A program made the translations under genes and the position numbers. Shown here piece after piece: positions 19,182 to 30,314 of a stretch of 64,000 nucleotides of DNA (position 1 is the stretch's first letter; each line of letters begins with the position of its first letter). The notes beneath the pieces were generated by a model. It saw only the letters and a list, made by a program, of their open reading frames with translations. It was not told the origin of the DNA and did no database searches. Origin of the DNA: Nymphalis io (taxonomy: Eukaryota > Arthropoda > Insecta > Lepidoptera > Nymphalidae); NCBI RefSeq assembly GCF_905147045.1, contig NC_065914.1, forward strand, positions 124,001 through 188,000, in the 5' to 3' direction.

Positions 19182-22073
19182 TAACTTTTTTTTTTTATGT
19201 GTCCGGGATGGCAAATGACTCTACTCCACCTGATGGTAAGTGGTAGTAGAATCCAAACGCGACGACGGCCAGTACAGTCGGGAAAAACGTTCTGCACTAG
19301 CCGCCTTCGCCTTGCCGGCCCGCAAGATGCCTCTTCACGCCTCGTTTGAAGGAACCCGGGTTGTAAGAGGAGGGGAACACGTGAGCTGGTAAGGAATTCC
19401 ATTTTTTGGTAGTGCGACAAAGAAAGGAGTTGCCAAATTACTTTGTGCGCGATGGAATTGATGTCACAGTTAGGCGGTGACATCAAGAACCAGCTCGCGT
19501 GGACTTAAGAAGGAAGGGGGAAGCAGGAATTAGAGAGAATAATTCCTCAGAGCACTCGCCGTGATACAGTCGATAGAAAGCGCTCAGTGCTGCTATCTCG
19601 CGACGCAATTGTAAAGGTTCAAGGGTGTTTGTGACCTTTACGTCGCCAATAATGCGTACTGCACGTCGCTGCATTCGGTCCAAGGCCTCCAGTAGGTACT
19701 TAGCGGAGCCATCCCAAAGGTGCGAGCAATATTCAACGCAAGATCGTACGTGTGTTTTGTATAACAGGCACAGTTGTTGTGGCGTGAAAAAACGCCGCAC
19801 CTTGTTCAGAACTCCGAGTTTTCGTGAAGCTGTTTTTATAATAGCCTCGATGTAATTATATGCCCTTGGACTAAGGTCGCAGCGAACGTCTATCCCCAGC
19901 ATGGCGATTTTGCTTTGTATCATCAGCGGTATGCCACAGAGGGAGGGATGAGGGTAAAATGGTGACTTTTTCGCTGTGAGAGCGCATACCTGTGTTTTCT
20001 TGGCATTAAACTCAACAAGATTATCAGAACCCCATTTGGCAATGAGCTCTAACGTCCTATCGAGTTCAATGACAAGATTCTCCCGCCTCTCCTCAGTTTC
20101 CGCCCGCCCAGCCACTGCGCGTCCGTGGTATCCACCATGCACTGTACTATCGTCTGCATAGCAATGTATGTTCCCAAGAGAGAGCATATCATTGATCATG
20201 CAGAAGAAAGAGTGTGGGAGATAGCACAGATCCCTGGGGGACCCCAGCATTCACTACATAGAATTGTGAAGCGCAACCATCAATTAAAACACGAAGGCTA
20301 CGCTGGTGTAGGAAGCTGGCAATCCAGGTGAATAGCTGAGCAGGCAGACCATATGCCGGCAGCTTGGAGAGAAGACTTCTGTGCCAGACCCTGTCGAAAG
20401 CCTTGGAGATATCGAGGCTGACAGCCAACGATTCTCCATGCTTGTCGATAGCTTCACCCGAGAGGTGTGTTACGTACGCTAGAAGATCACCTGTGGACCG
20501 TTTTGGTCGAAACCCGTACTAACGATCATTAATTAGACAGTGATCTTCTAGGTAATGGATCAGTTGGTTGTTTAGAATCCGTTCAATCACCTTACAAAGT
20601 ACTGAGGTGATAGCTATTGGTCGATAATTTGCCGGGTCAGACCGATCCCCTTTTTTGGGAACCGCTTGCACATTAGCTCTTCTCCAAGCCTCCGGCACAC
20701 ATCCCGAAGAGAGAGAAAGTTGGAACAGGCGCGTTAACACAGGAGACAGCTCCGCCGCGCACTTCTTCAGCACAATGGCTGGTATTCCATCGGGACCGCT
20801 AGCTTTCCGTATATCGAGTGATTGCATCTCCGCACGCACATCACGTTGCCTGATTTTGATGTCAGGCATCGTGTGGCCACATGAAGGTATTGTTGGTGGC
20901 TGCGCACTACAATCATCGATCACAGAGTTGTCGGCAAAGAGTTTAGCCAGGAGGTCGGCTTTCTCCTGCGGACTGTGAGCTAGCGATCCGTCCGGATTTC
21001 TGAGCGGTGGCAGCGAAGGTTGGCAGAAATTGTTTTGCACAGACTTGGTCAGACGCCAGAAGCTACGGGAGCCCCTAGGATGCGAAATAAGGTCATGACC
21101 ATTCTGTACAATGCGCTGTGCATCCGCTCTCGTGTATGCCTTTCTACAGGACTTGGAATTTTTATTGTAGTTTGCTTTCAGTGAGTCAATGTTAGATGCT
21201 CCACTAATGCAGCCGTTGATCCACGTGCGATATGCCGCCTGCTTAGATGATACAGCGTCGGCACATTCACGAGTTAACCAACGGTTACGCGTACCCCTAT
21301 TGATGAGATCTGAGGTAGGAATGTAGTATTCCATTTCTAACATGATCTCATCAGCAACAGCAGCGGCACTAGCTGTCGGGTCATTCCCACTGAAGCAACG
21401 TTCCTTCCAAGAGACTGACGCATAGTAATCGCGCATACCGTCCCAATCTGCCGACTTATAGTGCCAAACGCGACGTTTGCATACCGCTGATGGCGGCAGC
21501 TTGGCCTGTGGCACTTTGGTAGATATAAGGCCGTGATCCGAAGAACCAAGTGGAGCTTGAACCACAACCTGATATTCCACCGGGTGAGAAGTCAGCAGAA
21601 GATCCAGTAGAGAAGATGCTTGCCCATCAATGTCTGGGATCCTGGTGGGCTGATCAACCAGTTGGGTCAAGTCGTGTGTGAGAGCAAAAGCATGAGCAGT
21701 TCTTCCAGCATGGTCAGTTTTGAGGGATTTCAACCATGATTCATGGTGAGCATTAAAATCCCCAAAAAACACCAATTCCGCGTTAGGAAACTGCTCTTGC
21801 GCAGCATCTGCCACCCGACTGAGATGGTCACATAATCGGCTTGTCTCCAAGTCACCATTGTGGGATCTGTAGAGGCACACGTAGACTCGACTCTGACGAA
21901 CCAGGTCCTCCAAGCAGCGCAATCGGTGATAACAAACACCCGCCCTGACGAACAAGCATACTCCGGCTTTCGCTTTAAAAGATTCTTCTAGCATGTAGCC
22001 GGGATAGTTAAGGTAGCTGGTGTCGGCAGGGCGGAGTATTTGCGTCTCCGTGAGAAACAGCATTGATTATAAC
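19182..22073 (-). mobile_element. LINE copy 2 (same family as copy 1), 5'-truncated, in satellite
   Basis: The body, about 19186-22066, has poly(T) (3' end) at the left and truncation inside the endonuclease at the right. It interrupts a satellite unit between 'cctaac' and 'taactgaaac'; the likely short target duplication is TAAC (19182-19185, 22070-22073). The satellite continues in register on the other side, so the LINE came after the array. Confidence 0.85.
19225..22063 (-). pseudogene. Endonuclease-RT of LINE copy 2, broken
   Basis: The 5' part (20519-22063) covers most of the endonuclease (GDFNAHHESW, GSSDHGLIST) and RT up to ...HCLINDR. It ends at an in-frame TAG at 20519-20521, where copy 3 has Gln. 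Further damage: the extra base near 20197, shared with copy 1; an 11-residue deletion in the endonuclease (after CLED, near 21905); and a 6-bp insertion near 19857. Sharing the extra base with copy 1 suggests both came from a source element already carrying the frameshift, or from a source with a programmed shift there. Confidence 0.83.
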
Positions 22074-22655
22074 TGAAACTAATTGACCCTTTTAATCTAA
22101 TTGTTCGGTGAAACCGTCTCACTGTTTATGTTCTCCTGGTACATTAACAACGTAATCCTAATTCTAAATGTTTTAAACTAATAATAATAATATCCTGGGA
22201 CATTTTTCACACACGGCCATCTGATCCCAAATTAAGCTTGTACAAAACTCGTGCTATGGAAACCTGACAACTGATATACTACATATACTACTTTTCTTTT
22301 GTAAATACATACTTATACAGAAAATTACACCCAGACTCAGGACAAACAGACATGTTCATGCACACAAATGTCTGTCCTGGGTGGGAATCGAACCCACAAC
22401 CTTCGGCGTGAAAAGGCAAGTATATACCAACCGCGCCAAACGTCTCGTCAAAATTAACTCTTTTAATCTAATCGTTCGGTGAGACCGACACACTGTTTAT
22501 GATCTCCTGGTACATTAACACTGTAATCCTAACTGAAACTAATTGACTCTTTTAATCTAACCGTTCGGTGAGACCGACACACTGTTTATGATCTCCTGGT
22601 ACATTAACACTGTAATCCCAACTGAAACTAATTGACTCTTTTAATATATAATTGA
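22067..22655 (-). repeat. 89-bp satellite, right part, with SINE-A unit 5
   Basis: Continuation of the array after LINE copy 2. SINE-A unit 5 is at 22176-22455, minus, with the standard junctions. Two more satellite units follow, then 'ttaatatataattgaatt', where SINE-C of the right arm begins. Confidence 0.88.
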
Positions 22656-22858
22656 ATTATAATAATAATGTCCTCCAGACCGATTTCGGCTACGGCGGCC
22701 AATCTCAAGATTAATTAGTCAAATACGCAGGAGATATTATAGTGCACAAGTGTGTGCGCAAACACAGGTGCACTCCCTATTCCTTAACTCTCATAATCCG
22801 ATGGGACGGCAATCCGACACGACCGGAAAGAGTTCAGGCGCAGGACCATCGGACATCG
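22656..22858 (-). repeat. SINE-C, head deleted, mirror of 15771-16140
   Basis: Complement of the SINE-C tail and body. It is cut at 'ggaccatcgg' and joined directly to the arm sequence at about 22859. Relative to the left arm this is a deletion of about 525 bp (15421-15945). Confidence 0.82.
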
Positions 22859-24027
22859 GACAATGATATTTATGATTATATACTAATGTATGGAATTCGA
22901 TTAACGCTACAAGATTTACTATTGAGTTTCTTTCTTCGGTTCAGTTCTTCTTGGTAGAATCTGCATATATCCACAACTAGTAGCTTTAAACCTTTGTGAA
23001 ATAATTCGAATGTACTTATAAGTCTACTTGATTAATTATCACCAACTCAGCAAGCGCGCATTGTTGTGAAACTTTCTTATGAACGCGGGTTGACACAATA
23101 ATTGCCAATTTATTTTTTACAAAGTGTAGCTTAAATTATAAAGATTTTAAATAAAAAATCCAACATGCTTTAATTATTTTTATTATAGTCTAATGATGTG
23201 CTAAAAAATGTTTTAATTTTTTTTTAATATTTAATGACTGATTTAAATTTTTTTTTAATCTTTGCTAATATATAACATTTTTCTAATTCAGTAAAAAACA
23301 TTGTTTTATTTTTTAAGTCACAATCACACGTTTTATTCAAAGCATAATTAAATAAAAAGATTATATTAGTCTAATAACACCCTAAAATTTTCATAAATCG
23401 ATGACATGAAGCTAACTTTTATTAAAACTGGCCGTTTACTCTGACAAAATTAAAAAATTAAAGAAACACACGTTTCAAATTAATATTCTAAGCGAACTGC
23501 CACAGATAATACACAATTGATTATTTAACACCATCATTTCATCGCTTACCATTACTTTATCAAAGTTAAAATGAATCTTAGTGGAATATATATAAAATAC
23601 AAATTTGATGATAAATATAGAGTAAATGTAATAAATACACTTATAAATACAATTTTTTTAGTAGGATTACTTTTTAGGTATTTTTAGTTCATACAAATTA
23701 TAAATTAAAATATTTACTTACAATTGTTTTTACAGATGAAAAACGAAACAGCAAATTATTTAATTAATTTTGTTCCCATAAATATTTCTGAATTTCAAAA
23801 TGGTGTCACTTAAAAATGTCTTACGTTTGTGTTACATAAATACGTATATTTAACTTAAAATAGCAAGTTATATCAGCTTACAGGAACTAGAAAAATCATT
23901 TAGATTTAATGTACAAAATTTAAATACTTCGACAAAAGATATGTATACAACAATACAATAATATTAATCGCGCCAAAATTTAAATTTAAAATGGCGTCAT
24001 GATTATGTTTAAAAATATATTGTAATG

Positions 24028-24449
24028 GGGGTGATGTCTGGTGGAGGATACTCTTTGGAAAAACAAGACTAATTGCTCTTACAAATGCGGTTTGTTTTCC
24101 ATCATATGGGTGGTTACACTTAACAAATAGGCGAATGCACCTCTAAGTACGGAGCCAGCAGACTATCCCACCAGGTGGAAGTAGCCGGTAGCACTCGTAT
24201 CTAGAAGCGGGTATTTTCTTAGAAAGCCTTCAAATAATGTCCCAGCAGGTGTGGAAGCACTATCTTGCAGCTATTAAGATCCCTAAGACTCGATACAAAT
24301 ATTTAAACACACCGAGCAGGTCATTATTCGTGAGCGAATCTTGCCAGCGCGTTTCAGCTTTGGTCGCGTATCGTAAAGCACCATCTAGTGATGAAAGGTT
24401 TAACTAAGTTCTATGGTTGGGTTTGAGATGGCGCTAGTTTCTTTGTTAT
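24028..24449. mobile_element. Unclassified 420-bp insertion in the right arm
   Basis: Absent from the same place in the left arm (near 10385) and in the third copy (near 42300). It begins 'tgtaatgggggtgatgtc' and ends 'tctttgttatagtat'. It is markedly less AT-rich than its surroundings. Target repeats are ambiguous in AT-rich flanks. No coding frame or tRNA-like box is recognised; probably a non-autonomous element. Confidence 0.55.
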
Positions 24450-24969
24450 AGTATAATATTTTAATAAATTTAAATAACACAATACGAATTTGAAAATGGG
24501 GTCTTTTCAAAATAACAGAATATGACATAACAGAGCATTTTTTAATATTCTTGAGGATGGTTATCACACAAATGCTATTTCTGATGTTAGGTCTGCTATT
24601 CTTTTAATAATTAATGTTATTTAGCTTAGCGGTATTTTTTTCATGTTGCCGCAGAGTCTTAAACACAGGCCATTCCTTATATATTCAAAATGGCGCCTAA
24701 TAAGAATAAAATATAATTTTCAAGCAGTGATGAATCGCTTGAATTTTGTAAAAATTTACCAAAATAGTAATATATAATTTTGTTTTGGTACATATTCAAA
24801 TTTAGTATTGCATAAGTTAGGTAATAGACGAAATTTCATTTATGTTTATAACTGATCAGAATATGATTGACGGGAATAGTTCGTGCTTATAATGCCTGAA
24901 GTTCTCAAAAAAATATGACCGAGTTATTACAACTTATACCTAAATACCTGGATGTTTATTTTTTAATTT

Positions 24970-25309
24970 ATATATAATTAACAAATGCTGAAATCCGAAA
25001 ATGCAAATCCTGATAGCGGGCAGCAGCGCTATTTGTGAAAGATTTCCAGCCACTGCGGTCACCAACCCGCCTGCCAAGCGTGGTGACTAAGGCAAAAACC
25101 CCCCTATGAGCGACGACAAAAATTCACGGCCCCCAATTCCCGGTAATCACACTATTCCTGGCCACGGTACCGGCCATGGTAACGGTGGGATGGGGGGTGC
25201 TAAGAATCCCCGGGCTACGGCAGGGTACCACAAACGGCGGCCCAAGATCGGGATGGTTGGCGTTCTATGGGGGAGGCTTTCGTCCAGCAGTGGACGGCAA
25301 AAGGCTGAA

Positions 25310-25343
<34 letters not shown>

Positions 25344-25352
25344 TAATTAACA
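24970..25352 (+). mobile_element. Non-autonomous RTE deletion derivative, 14-bp TSD
   Basis: The body 24984-25338 is flanked by ATATATAATTAACA (24970-24983 and 25339-25352). The other arms show the empty site. The 5' part resembles the RTE leader and N-terminus (MSDDKNSRPP, then a Gly-rich stretch and TAGYHKRRPK). It then jumps directly to the end of the RTE frame (MGEAFVQQWTAKG in another frame), followed by poly(A)/(TA)n. The whole endonuclease and RT are absent. Confidence 0.82.
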
Positions 25353-26435
25353 TTATTTTATGCTGCAATTTTTTTAAATTTGTTATGTGTAATATAATAA
25401 TCAGGTTAGTAAAGGTTTGAGTATGTTTTTTTATTTAAAAAAATAACTTTTAACGCGACACGTTTTCTTAAACCAAAAACGTAAATGATACTAATTATCT
25501 TTGTTTAAAAAAAATCTTATTCAACCATTAATTGCTTTTATTAAATTATGTTTAATATTATTGTAGTTTAATTAATATCGATACCACAGATAGCTATAAA
25601 AATATTAATTAATACAAATCATAAAAATTCAATGTCATATCGTCTAAAGTAAAATCGGCATTAAATAATCCGATCATTGATAGTTAGATATCGTAATGTT
25701 ATATAAATATGTATCATTAACTTAAAATTGCAATTTATAAACAGGAACTGGATATATCATTTAATGTACAAAGTTTAAATACAAAAATATGAAAGCTAAT
25801 TTTGGTTTACCTCTTGAGGTAGTGATTATATAAATGGCGCCAAAATTGTAATTCAAAATGGCGTCATGACGTTTGTGTTTTTAAAATGCTAAGCATGTTT
25901 TTTTTTTAAATAAATACAAAAATTATTTTACCGTACAACATTATTGTTTTAAATTTATAATCATTTTTTATTGGAGTCTTACATATCGGCGCGGCTTAAT
26001 GCAAAAGTAACATCGGCATTGTAAGAGCTACCATTAACAAAAAAAAAAAAAAATACAAACCTAAAGATTTGTTCCTTGGGGCGTGATTATCATTTTAAAA
26101 ACAGTTACGTTATATATGTATGCATATAAATATGTTATTTCATTTAAATAGAAAATAACTAGTGTATTAAAGCCACAAGAGTAGACAAAGGCAAATTAAC
26201 AACCGACATTGAATTGGCGCGATATCATTGGTCGAGATTTTGAGTTATCTGTGATATTCATTATGGATTTGCGAAAAAATTGCGTTTTATCCGAGAAAGT
26301 AGTTAAGCTGAGCTATTAGCGACTATCACGGGATATGGAAATATAAAGTTAGTTTATATTTACTCCTACGATTGGAATATACTAAATATACATTTCAACT
26401 AATTGTAAAAGGTGTATTAAATACAATATTAACAC

Positions 26436-28919
26436 GTAACTGGTTGATCAGCCCACCAGGATCCCAGACATTGATGGACAAGCGCCTTCTCTACTGGACC
26501 TTCTGCTGACTTCTCACCCGGTGGAATATCAGGTTGTGGTTCAGGCTCCTCTTGGCTCTTCGGATCACAGCCTTATTTCTACCAGAGTGCCACAGGCCAA
26601 GCTGCCGCCACTAGCGGTATGCAAACGTCGCGTTTGGCACTATAAGTCGGCGGATTGGGACGGTATGCGCGATTACTATGCGTCGGTCCCTTGGAAGGAA
26701 CGTTGCTTCAGTGGGAATGACCCGACAGCTAGTGCCGCTGCTGTTGCTGGCGAGATCATGCTGGGAATGGAATACTACATTCCTAGCTCAGATCTCGTCA
26801 GTAGGAGTACGCGTAACCGTTGGTTCACTCGTGAATGTGCCGATGCTGTATCAGCTAAGCAGGCGGCATATCGCAAGTGGATCAACGGCTGCATTAGCGG
26901 GGCATCTAACATTGACTCACTGAAAGCAAACTATAATAAAAATTCCAAGTCCTGTAGAAAGGCATACACGAGAGCGGATGCACAGCGCATTGTACAGATT
27001 GGTCATGACCTTGTTTCGCATCCTAGGGGCTCCCGTAGCTTCTGGCGTCTGACCAAGTCTGTGCAAAACAATTTCTGCCAACCTTCGCTGCCACCGCTCA
27101 GAAATCCGGACGGATCGCTAGCTCACAGTCCGCAAGAGCAAGCTGATCTCCTGGCTAAACTCTTTGCCGACAATTCCGTCATCGATGATTGTAGTGCACT
27201 GCCACCTACAATACCTGCATGTGGCCATACGATGCCTGACATTAAAATCAGGCAACGTGATGTGCGTGCGGAGCTGCAATCACTTGATGTACGGAAAGCT
27301 AGCGGTCCCGATGGAATACCAGCCATAGTGCTGAAGAAGTGCGCAGCGGAGCTGTCTCCTGTGTTAACGCGCCTGTTCCAACTTTCTCTCTCTTCGGGAA
27401 GTGTGCCGGAGGCTTGGAGAAGAGCTAATGTGCAAGGGGTTCCCAAAAAAGGGGATCGGTCTGACCCGGCAAATTATCGGCCAATAGCTATCACCTCAGT
27501 ACTTTGTAAGGTGATGGAACGGATTTTAAACAACCAACTGATCCATTACCTAGAAGATCACTGTCTAATTAATGATCGTCAGTACGGGTTTCGACCAAAA
27601 CGGTCCACAGGTGATCTTCTAGCGTACGTAACACACCTCTGGGGTGAAGCTATCGACAAGCGTGGAGAATCGTTGGCTGTCAGCCTCGATATCTCCAAGG
27701 CTTTCGACAGGGTCTGGCACAGAAGTCTTCTCTCCAAGCTACCGGCATATGGTCTGCCTGCTCAGCTATGCACCTGGATTGCCAGCTTCCTACACAAGCG
27801 TAGCCTTCGTGTTTTAGTAGATGGTTACGCTTCACAATTCTATGTAGTGAATGCTGGGGTCCCCCAGGGATCTGTGCTATCTCCCACACTCTTTCTTTTG
27901 CATATCAATGATATGCTCTCCGTTGGGAACATACATTGCTATGCAGATGATAGTACAGTGCATGGTGGATACCACGGACGCGCTGTGGCTGGGCGGGCGG
28001 AAACTGAGGAGAGGCGGGAGAATCTTGTCATTGAACTCGATAGGACGTTAGATCTCATCGCCAAATGGGGCTCTGATAATCTTGTTGAGTTTAATGCCAA
28101 GAAAACACAGGTATGCGCTCTCACGGCGAAAAAGTCAACATTTTCCCCTCTTCCCTCCCTCTGTGGTACTCCGCTGGTGATGCAAAGCAAAATCGCCATG
28201 CTGGGGATTGACGTTCGCTGCGACCTTAGTCCAAGGGATTACATCGAGGCTGTTATAAAAACAGCTTCACGGAAACTCGGAGTTCTGAACAAGGTGCGGC
28301 GTTTTTTCACGCCACAACAACTGTGCCTGCTGTACAAAACACAGGTACGGTCTTGCGTGGAATATTGCTCGCACCTTTGGGATGGCTCCGCTAAGTACCT
28401 ACTTGAGGCCTTGGACCGGTTGCAGCGACGTGCCGTACGCATTATTGGCGACGTAAAGGTCACAAACACCCTTGAACCTTTACAATTGCGTCGTGAGATA
28501 GCAGCACTGAGCGCTTTCTATCGACTGTATCACGGCGAGTGCTCTGAGGAATTATTCTCTCTAATTCCTGCTTCCCCCTTCCTTCTTAAGTCCACGCGAG
28601 CTGGTTCTCGATGTCACCGCCTAACTGTGACATCAATTCCATCGCGAACAAAGAAATTTGGCAACTCCTTTCTTTGTCGCACTTCCAAAAAATGGAATTC
28701 CTTACCAGCTCACGTATTCCCCTCCTCTTACAACCCGGGTTCCTTCAAACGAGGCGTGAAGAGGCATCTTGCGGGCCGGCAAGGCGAAGGCGGCTAGTGC
28801 AGAACGTTTTTCCCGTCTGTACTGGCCGTCGTCGCGTTTGGACTCTACTACCACTTACCATCAGGTGGAGTAGAGTCATTTGCCCTCCCGGCGATATAAA
28901 AAAAAAAAAAAAAAAAGTA
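26436..28919 (+). mobile_element. LINE copy 3, 5'-truncated, inserted in right arm
   Basis: The body 26439-28916 lies between GTA repeats (26436-26438, 28917-28919). The left arm near 8785 gives the unoccupied site (complement of 'aacacgtacatagtgc'). It ends in the family 3' UTR and poly(A). It begins inside the endonuclease at LVDQPTRIPDIDG. Confidence 0.9.
26440..28797 (+). CDS. LINE copy 3 partial endonuclease plus intact reverse transcriptase
   Basis: One open frame of 785 codons, the best-preserved member of the family in the window. It holds the end of the APE endonuclease (GSSDHSLIST). The complete RT follows: KASGPDGIPAIVL, VPKKGDRSDPANYRPIAI, GFRPKRSTGD, SLDISKAFDRVWHRSL, GVPQGSVLSPTLF, YADDSTVHGG and FNAKKTQVCALT. 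The C-terminal region has LCLLYKTQVRSCVEYCSHLW, LQRRAVRIIGD and FKRGVKRHLAGRQGEGG before the stop. The catalytic Asp residues (LDISKAFD, ADD) are present. There is no start codon or promoter of its own because of truncation, so it is not autonomous. It gives the reference frame for reading breaks in copies 1, 2 and 4. Confidence 0.85.
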   Translation: MVDQPTRIPDIDGQAPSLLDLLLTSHPVEYQVVVQAPLGSSDHSLISTRVPQAKLPPLAVCKRRVWHYKSADWDGMRDYYASVPWKERCFSGNDPTASAAAVAGEIMLGMEYYIPSSDLVSRSTRNRWFTRECADAVSAKQAAYRKWINGCISGASNIDSLKANYNKNSKSCRKAYTRADAQRIVQIGHDLVSHPRGSRSFWRLTKSVQNNFCQPSLPPLRNPDGSLAHSPQEQADLLAKLFADNSVIDDCSALPPTIPACGHTMPDIKIRQRDVRAELQSLDVRKASGPDGIPAIVLKKCAAELSPVLTRLFQLSLSSGSVPEAWRRANVQGVPKKGDRSDPANYRPIAITSVLCKVMERILNNQLIHYLEDHCLINDRQYGFRPKRSTGDLLAYVTHLWGEAIDKRGESLAVSLDISKAFDRVWHRSLLSKLPAYGLPAQLCTWIASFLHKRSLRVLVDGYASQFYVVNAGVPQGSVLSPTLFLLHINDMLSVGNIHCYADDSTVHGGYHGRAVAGRAETEERRENLVIELDRTLDLIAKWGSDNLVEFNAKKTQVCALTAKKSTFSPLPSLCGTPLVMQSKIAMLGIDVRCDLSPRDYIEAVIKTASRKLGVLNKVRRFFTPQQLCLLYKTQVRSCVEYCSHLWDGSAKYLLEALDRLQRRAVRIIGDVKVTNTLEPLQLRREIAALSAFYRLYHGECSEELFSLIPASPFLLKSTRAGSRCHRLTVTSIPSRTKKFGNSFLCRTSKKWNSLPAHVFPSSYNPGSFKRGVKRHLAGRQGEGG

Positions 28920-29223
28920 CATAGTGCTATTTTGATTTTAAATAAGAATATTTAATTTAAATCTCAGTTTATTTGAAACTTTAAGTCAACTAACTTCTAA
29001 ATAAGTTATTATTGTAACAATTTAACATACGATAAGATTATCATAGTCCTGTCACCGTGGCGTCACGGAAGGGTAGATAGGCAAACATGGTATAACTAAG
29101 AATTTAATGTTTTTGAAAGAAGTGTTTGTAGTGTACAATACAGCAGAGCTGGTAGCGAATCGCATGGAATCGCATATCTAAGGTTTGCTAATCTTTTAAA
29201 AACGAGTAGAGTTTTCTGCTCAC

Positions 29224-29493
29224 CTGAAAGTATATACAGCCTCTAGGGTCGTTTGGGTCTTCGAGGAACACCAGGTCGTCACACACGCACTTGTCCTGCG
29301 TGTCGCTCGACACGTGCGCGTCGCTGTACTTGCTCCCGTCGTCCGACACGTACACGTTCGTGCACTTCGTGTCCGATGTCTTCGTGAGGCTGTTCTTCAC
29401 GTTGGCGATGTCCTGGAGGATATTCTTGTTCTGTCTCCTCGCGTTCTTTCGATTCTTCTCCGAAGCTTGCAACGAGTGGACTAGTTCTGATAT
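29224..29493 (-). CDS. Internal exon of an unidentified host gene
   Basis: On the minus strand: acceptor GTTACAG, then ISELVHSLQASEKNRKNARR onward, ending ...PRGCIYFQ at donor GTGAGC. The 270-bp exon is 90 codons, phase 0 on both sides, and fully open. The first half is a charged, heptad-like helix (likely coiled coil). The second half has several Cys (CTN, DKCVCDD, GCIYF) and acidic residues, as in a secreted or extracellular protein. Base composition is GC-rich compared with neighbours, as in the GTPBP2 exons. I do not recognise the family. No other exon of this gene is seen in the window. Confidence 0.6.
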
Positions 29494-29549
29494 CTGTAAC
29501 AATGAATTTTGAAAATAAAAAAATATATCACTTTTTTAATTTCGTATAG

Positions 29550-29755
29550 GTACGCTGGCAAATGACCACCTTATGGTAAGTGGTCGTCACTACCCATAGA
29601 CTTTGTCACAGTCTATTAACCACCCCTAACATCGGAATGCGCCATAAACCTTGGGAATTAAGATATTAAGTATCTTGCCTATAGTTACACTGTCTAACTC
29701 ATCTTTCAAACTAGCACACAATAATACTAAGTATTGCCATGGCGGTAGAAACGTT
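29550..29755 (-). repeat. SINE-B, diverged
   Basis: Minus copy with 'accttatggtaagtggtcgt', 'ccttgggaattaag' and a 'ggcggtagaa' end, matching the order of the full copy at 12725-13020. Many differences, so it is old. Confidence 0.7.
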
Positions 29756-29774
29756 ATTCAAAAAAAGCCTTTTT

Positions 29775-30080
29775 AAATCGTTTGTATAATATAATTTTAA
29801 ATATAAAGCTACAACCAGTATGGCTACTCTGTAAGAACATTCTCTCACTCATCATCATCATGTCAACATTTCACCGGAGAGTGATGAATCTAAAATTCTA
29901 GAATAGCACTACTGGCCGCATATATATATTCTGTCTTAAATACATGTAAGTTTTTATTTAGTAATAAGGTTTGAATTTGCGACCCACCTGTCGTCCTCTG
30001 CAAGTCCCGGGCGGACAGCCTCCGAAGGTGGGCCGCTCGTGTCCCGCGGCGTAGCCCCCCAGCCGCGCTAGCAGCACCAT
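29775..30080 (-). pseudogene. GTPBP2: GTPBP2 exon, 3' half, inverted, with its downstream intron
   Basis: Reverse complement of 5217-5553: the exon part MVLLAR... to ...CRGRQ (about 29989-30080), its donor and about 210 bp of intron. It is separated from its own 5' half, which lies on the other strand at 30315-30441. An inversion has broken this copy inside the exon. Confidence 0.85.
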
Positions 30081-30133
30081 GCCCTTATCCTTTTTATTAA
30101 ATTATAAATGTTATAATTTATGTCACTTTACAG

Positions 30134-30248
30134 GAGGCGTGCGAGTTTCAAATAGACGAAATTTTCCACGTAGGGGACTCGACGGAGCCCGTCGTGGGGG
30201 GACTGCTCGCGCGAGGGCGACTCTACGAGGCCGACGAACTTATCATAG
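30134..30248 (+). pseudogene. GTPBP2: GTPBP2 exon (duplicate of 1218-1332)
   Basis: Acceptor TTTACAG and donor GTGCGT intact; the encoded segment is the same with a few changes (DSTEPVVGG, YEADELIIG). The reading frame is open. The intron that follows (30249-30314) is only 66 bp and lacks the LINE, so it preserves the pre-insertion state. It is part of a broken gene copy because the next exon is truncated. Confidence 0.85.
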
Positions 30249-30314
30249 GTGCGTTGCGTTCTGTTAGTTGTGAGATTAATAGAGCGACGTATATTTAACC
30301 CCCCTCCCCCCCAG

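Larger units (their letters stand above)
16146..19185. repeat. 89-bp satellite array with embedded SINE-A units
   Basis: Tandem units of 89 bp (for example 'tgaaac' at 16571 and 'tggaac' at 16660) with the constant parts 'aatctaatcgttcggtgaga' and 'gtttatgatctcctggtaca'. The first unit (16146-16235) is in the opposite orientation to all the rest. SINE-A copies lie at 16236-16492, 16937-17214, 18020-18294 and 18747-18943, always minus and always joined to the satellite at the same base positions. This is a higher-order repeat, not independent insertions. A partial duplication of a unit occurs near 19021. Confidence 0.92.
22656..29115 (-). repeat. Right arm of giant inverted repeat
   Basis: Reverse complement of 8595-16145, with highly similar sequence over most of its length. 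It lacks the RTE found in the left arm. It carries three private insertions: 24028-24449 (unknown), 24984-25338 (RTE derivative) and 26439-28916 (LINE copy 3). It is missing about 140 bp next to the RTE empty site that the other copies keep ('aattaattcggat' region). No gene recognised. Confidence 0.88.

Noticed and set aside
16146..19185. Regular repeats as a CRISPR-like array
   Set aside because: The repeats are contiguous 89-bp satellite units with no variable spacers, in a eukaryotic setting.
28611..28955. MSPPNCDINSIANKEIWQLL-type frames at LINE 3' ends
   Set aside because: Alternative frame over the RT C-terminus and 3' UTR of the LINE, present at every copy for that reason.
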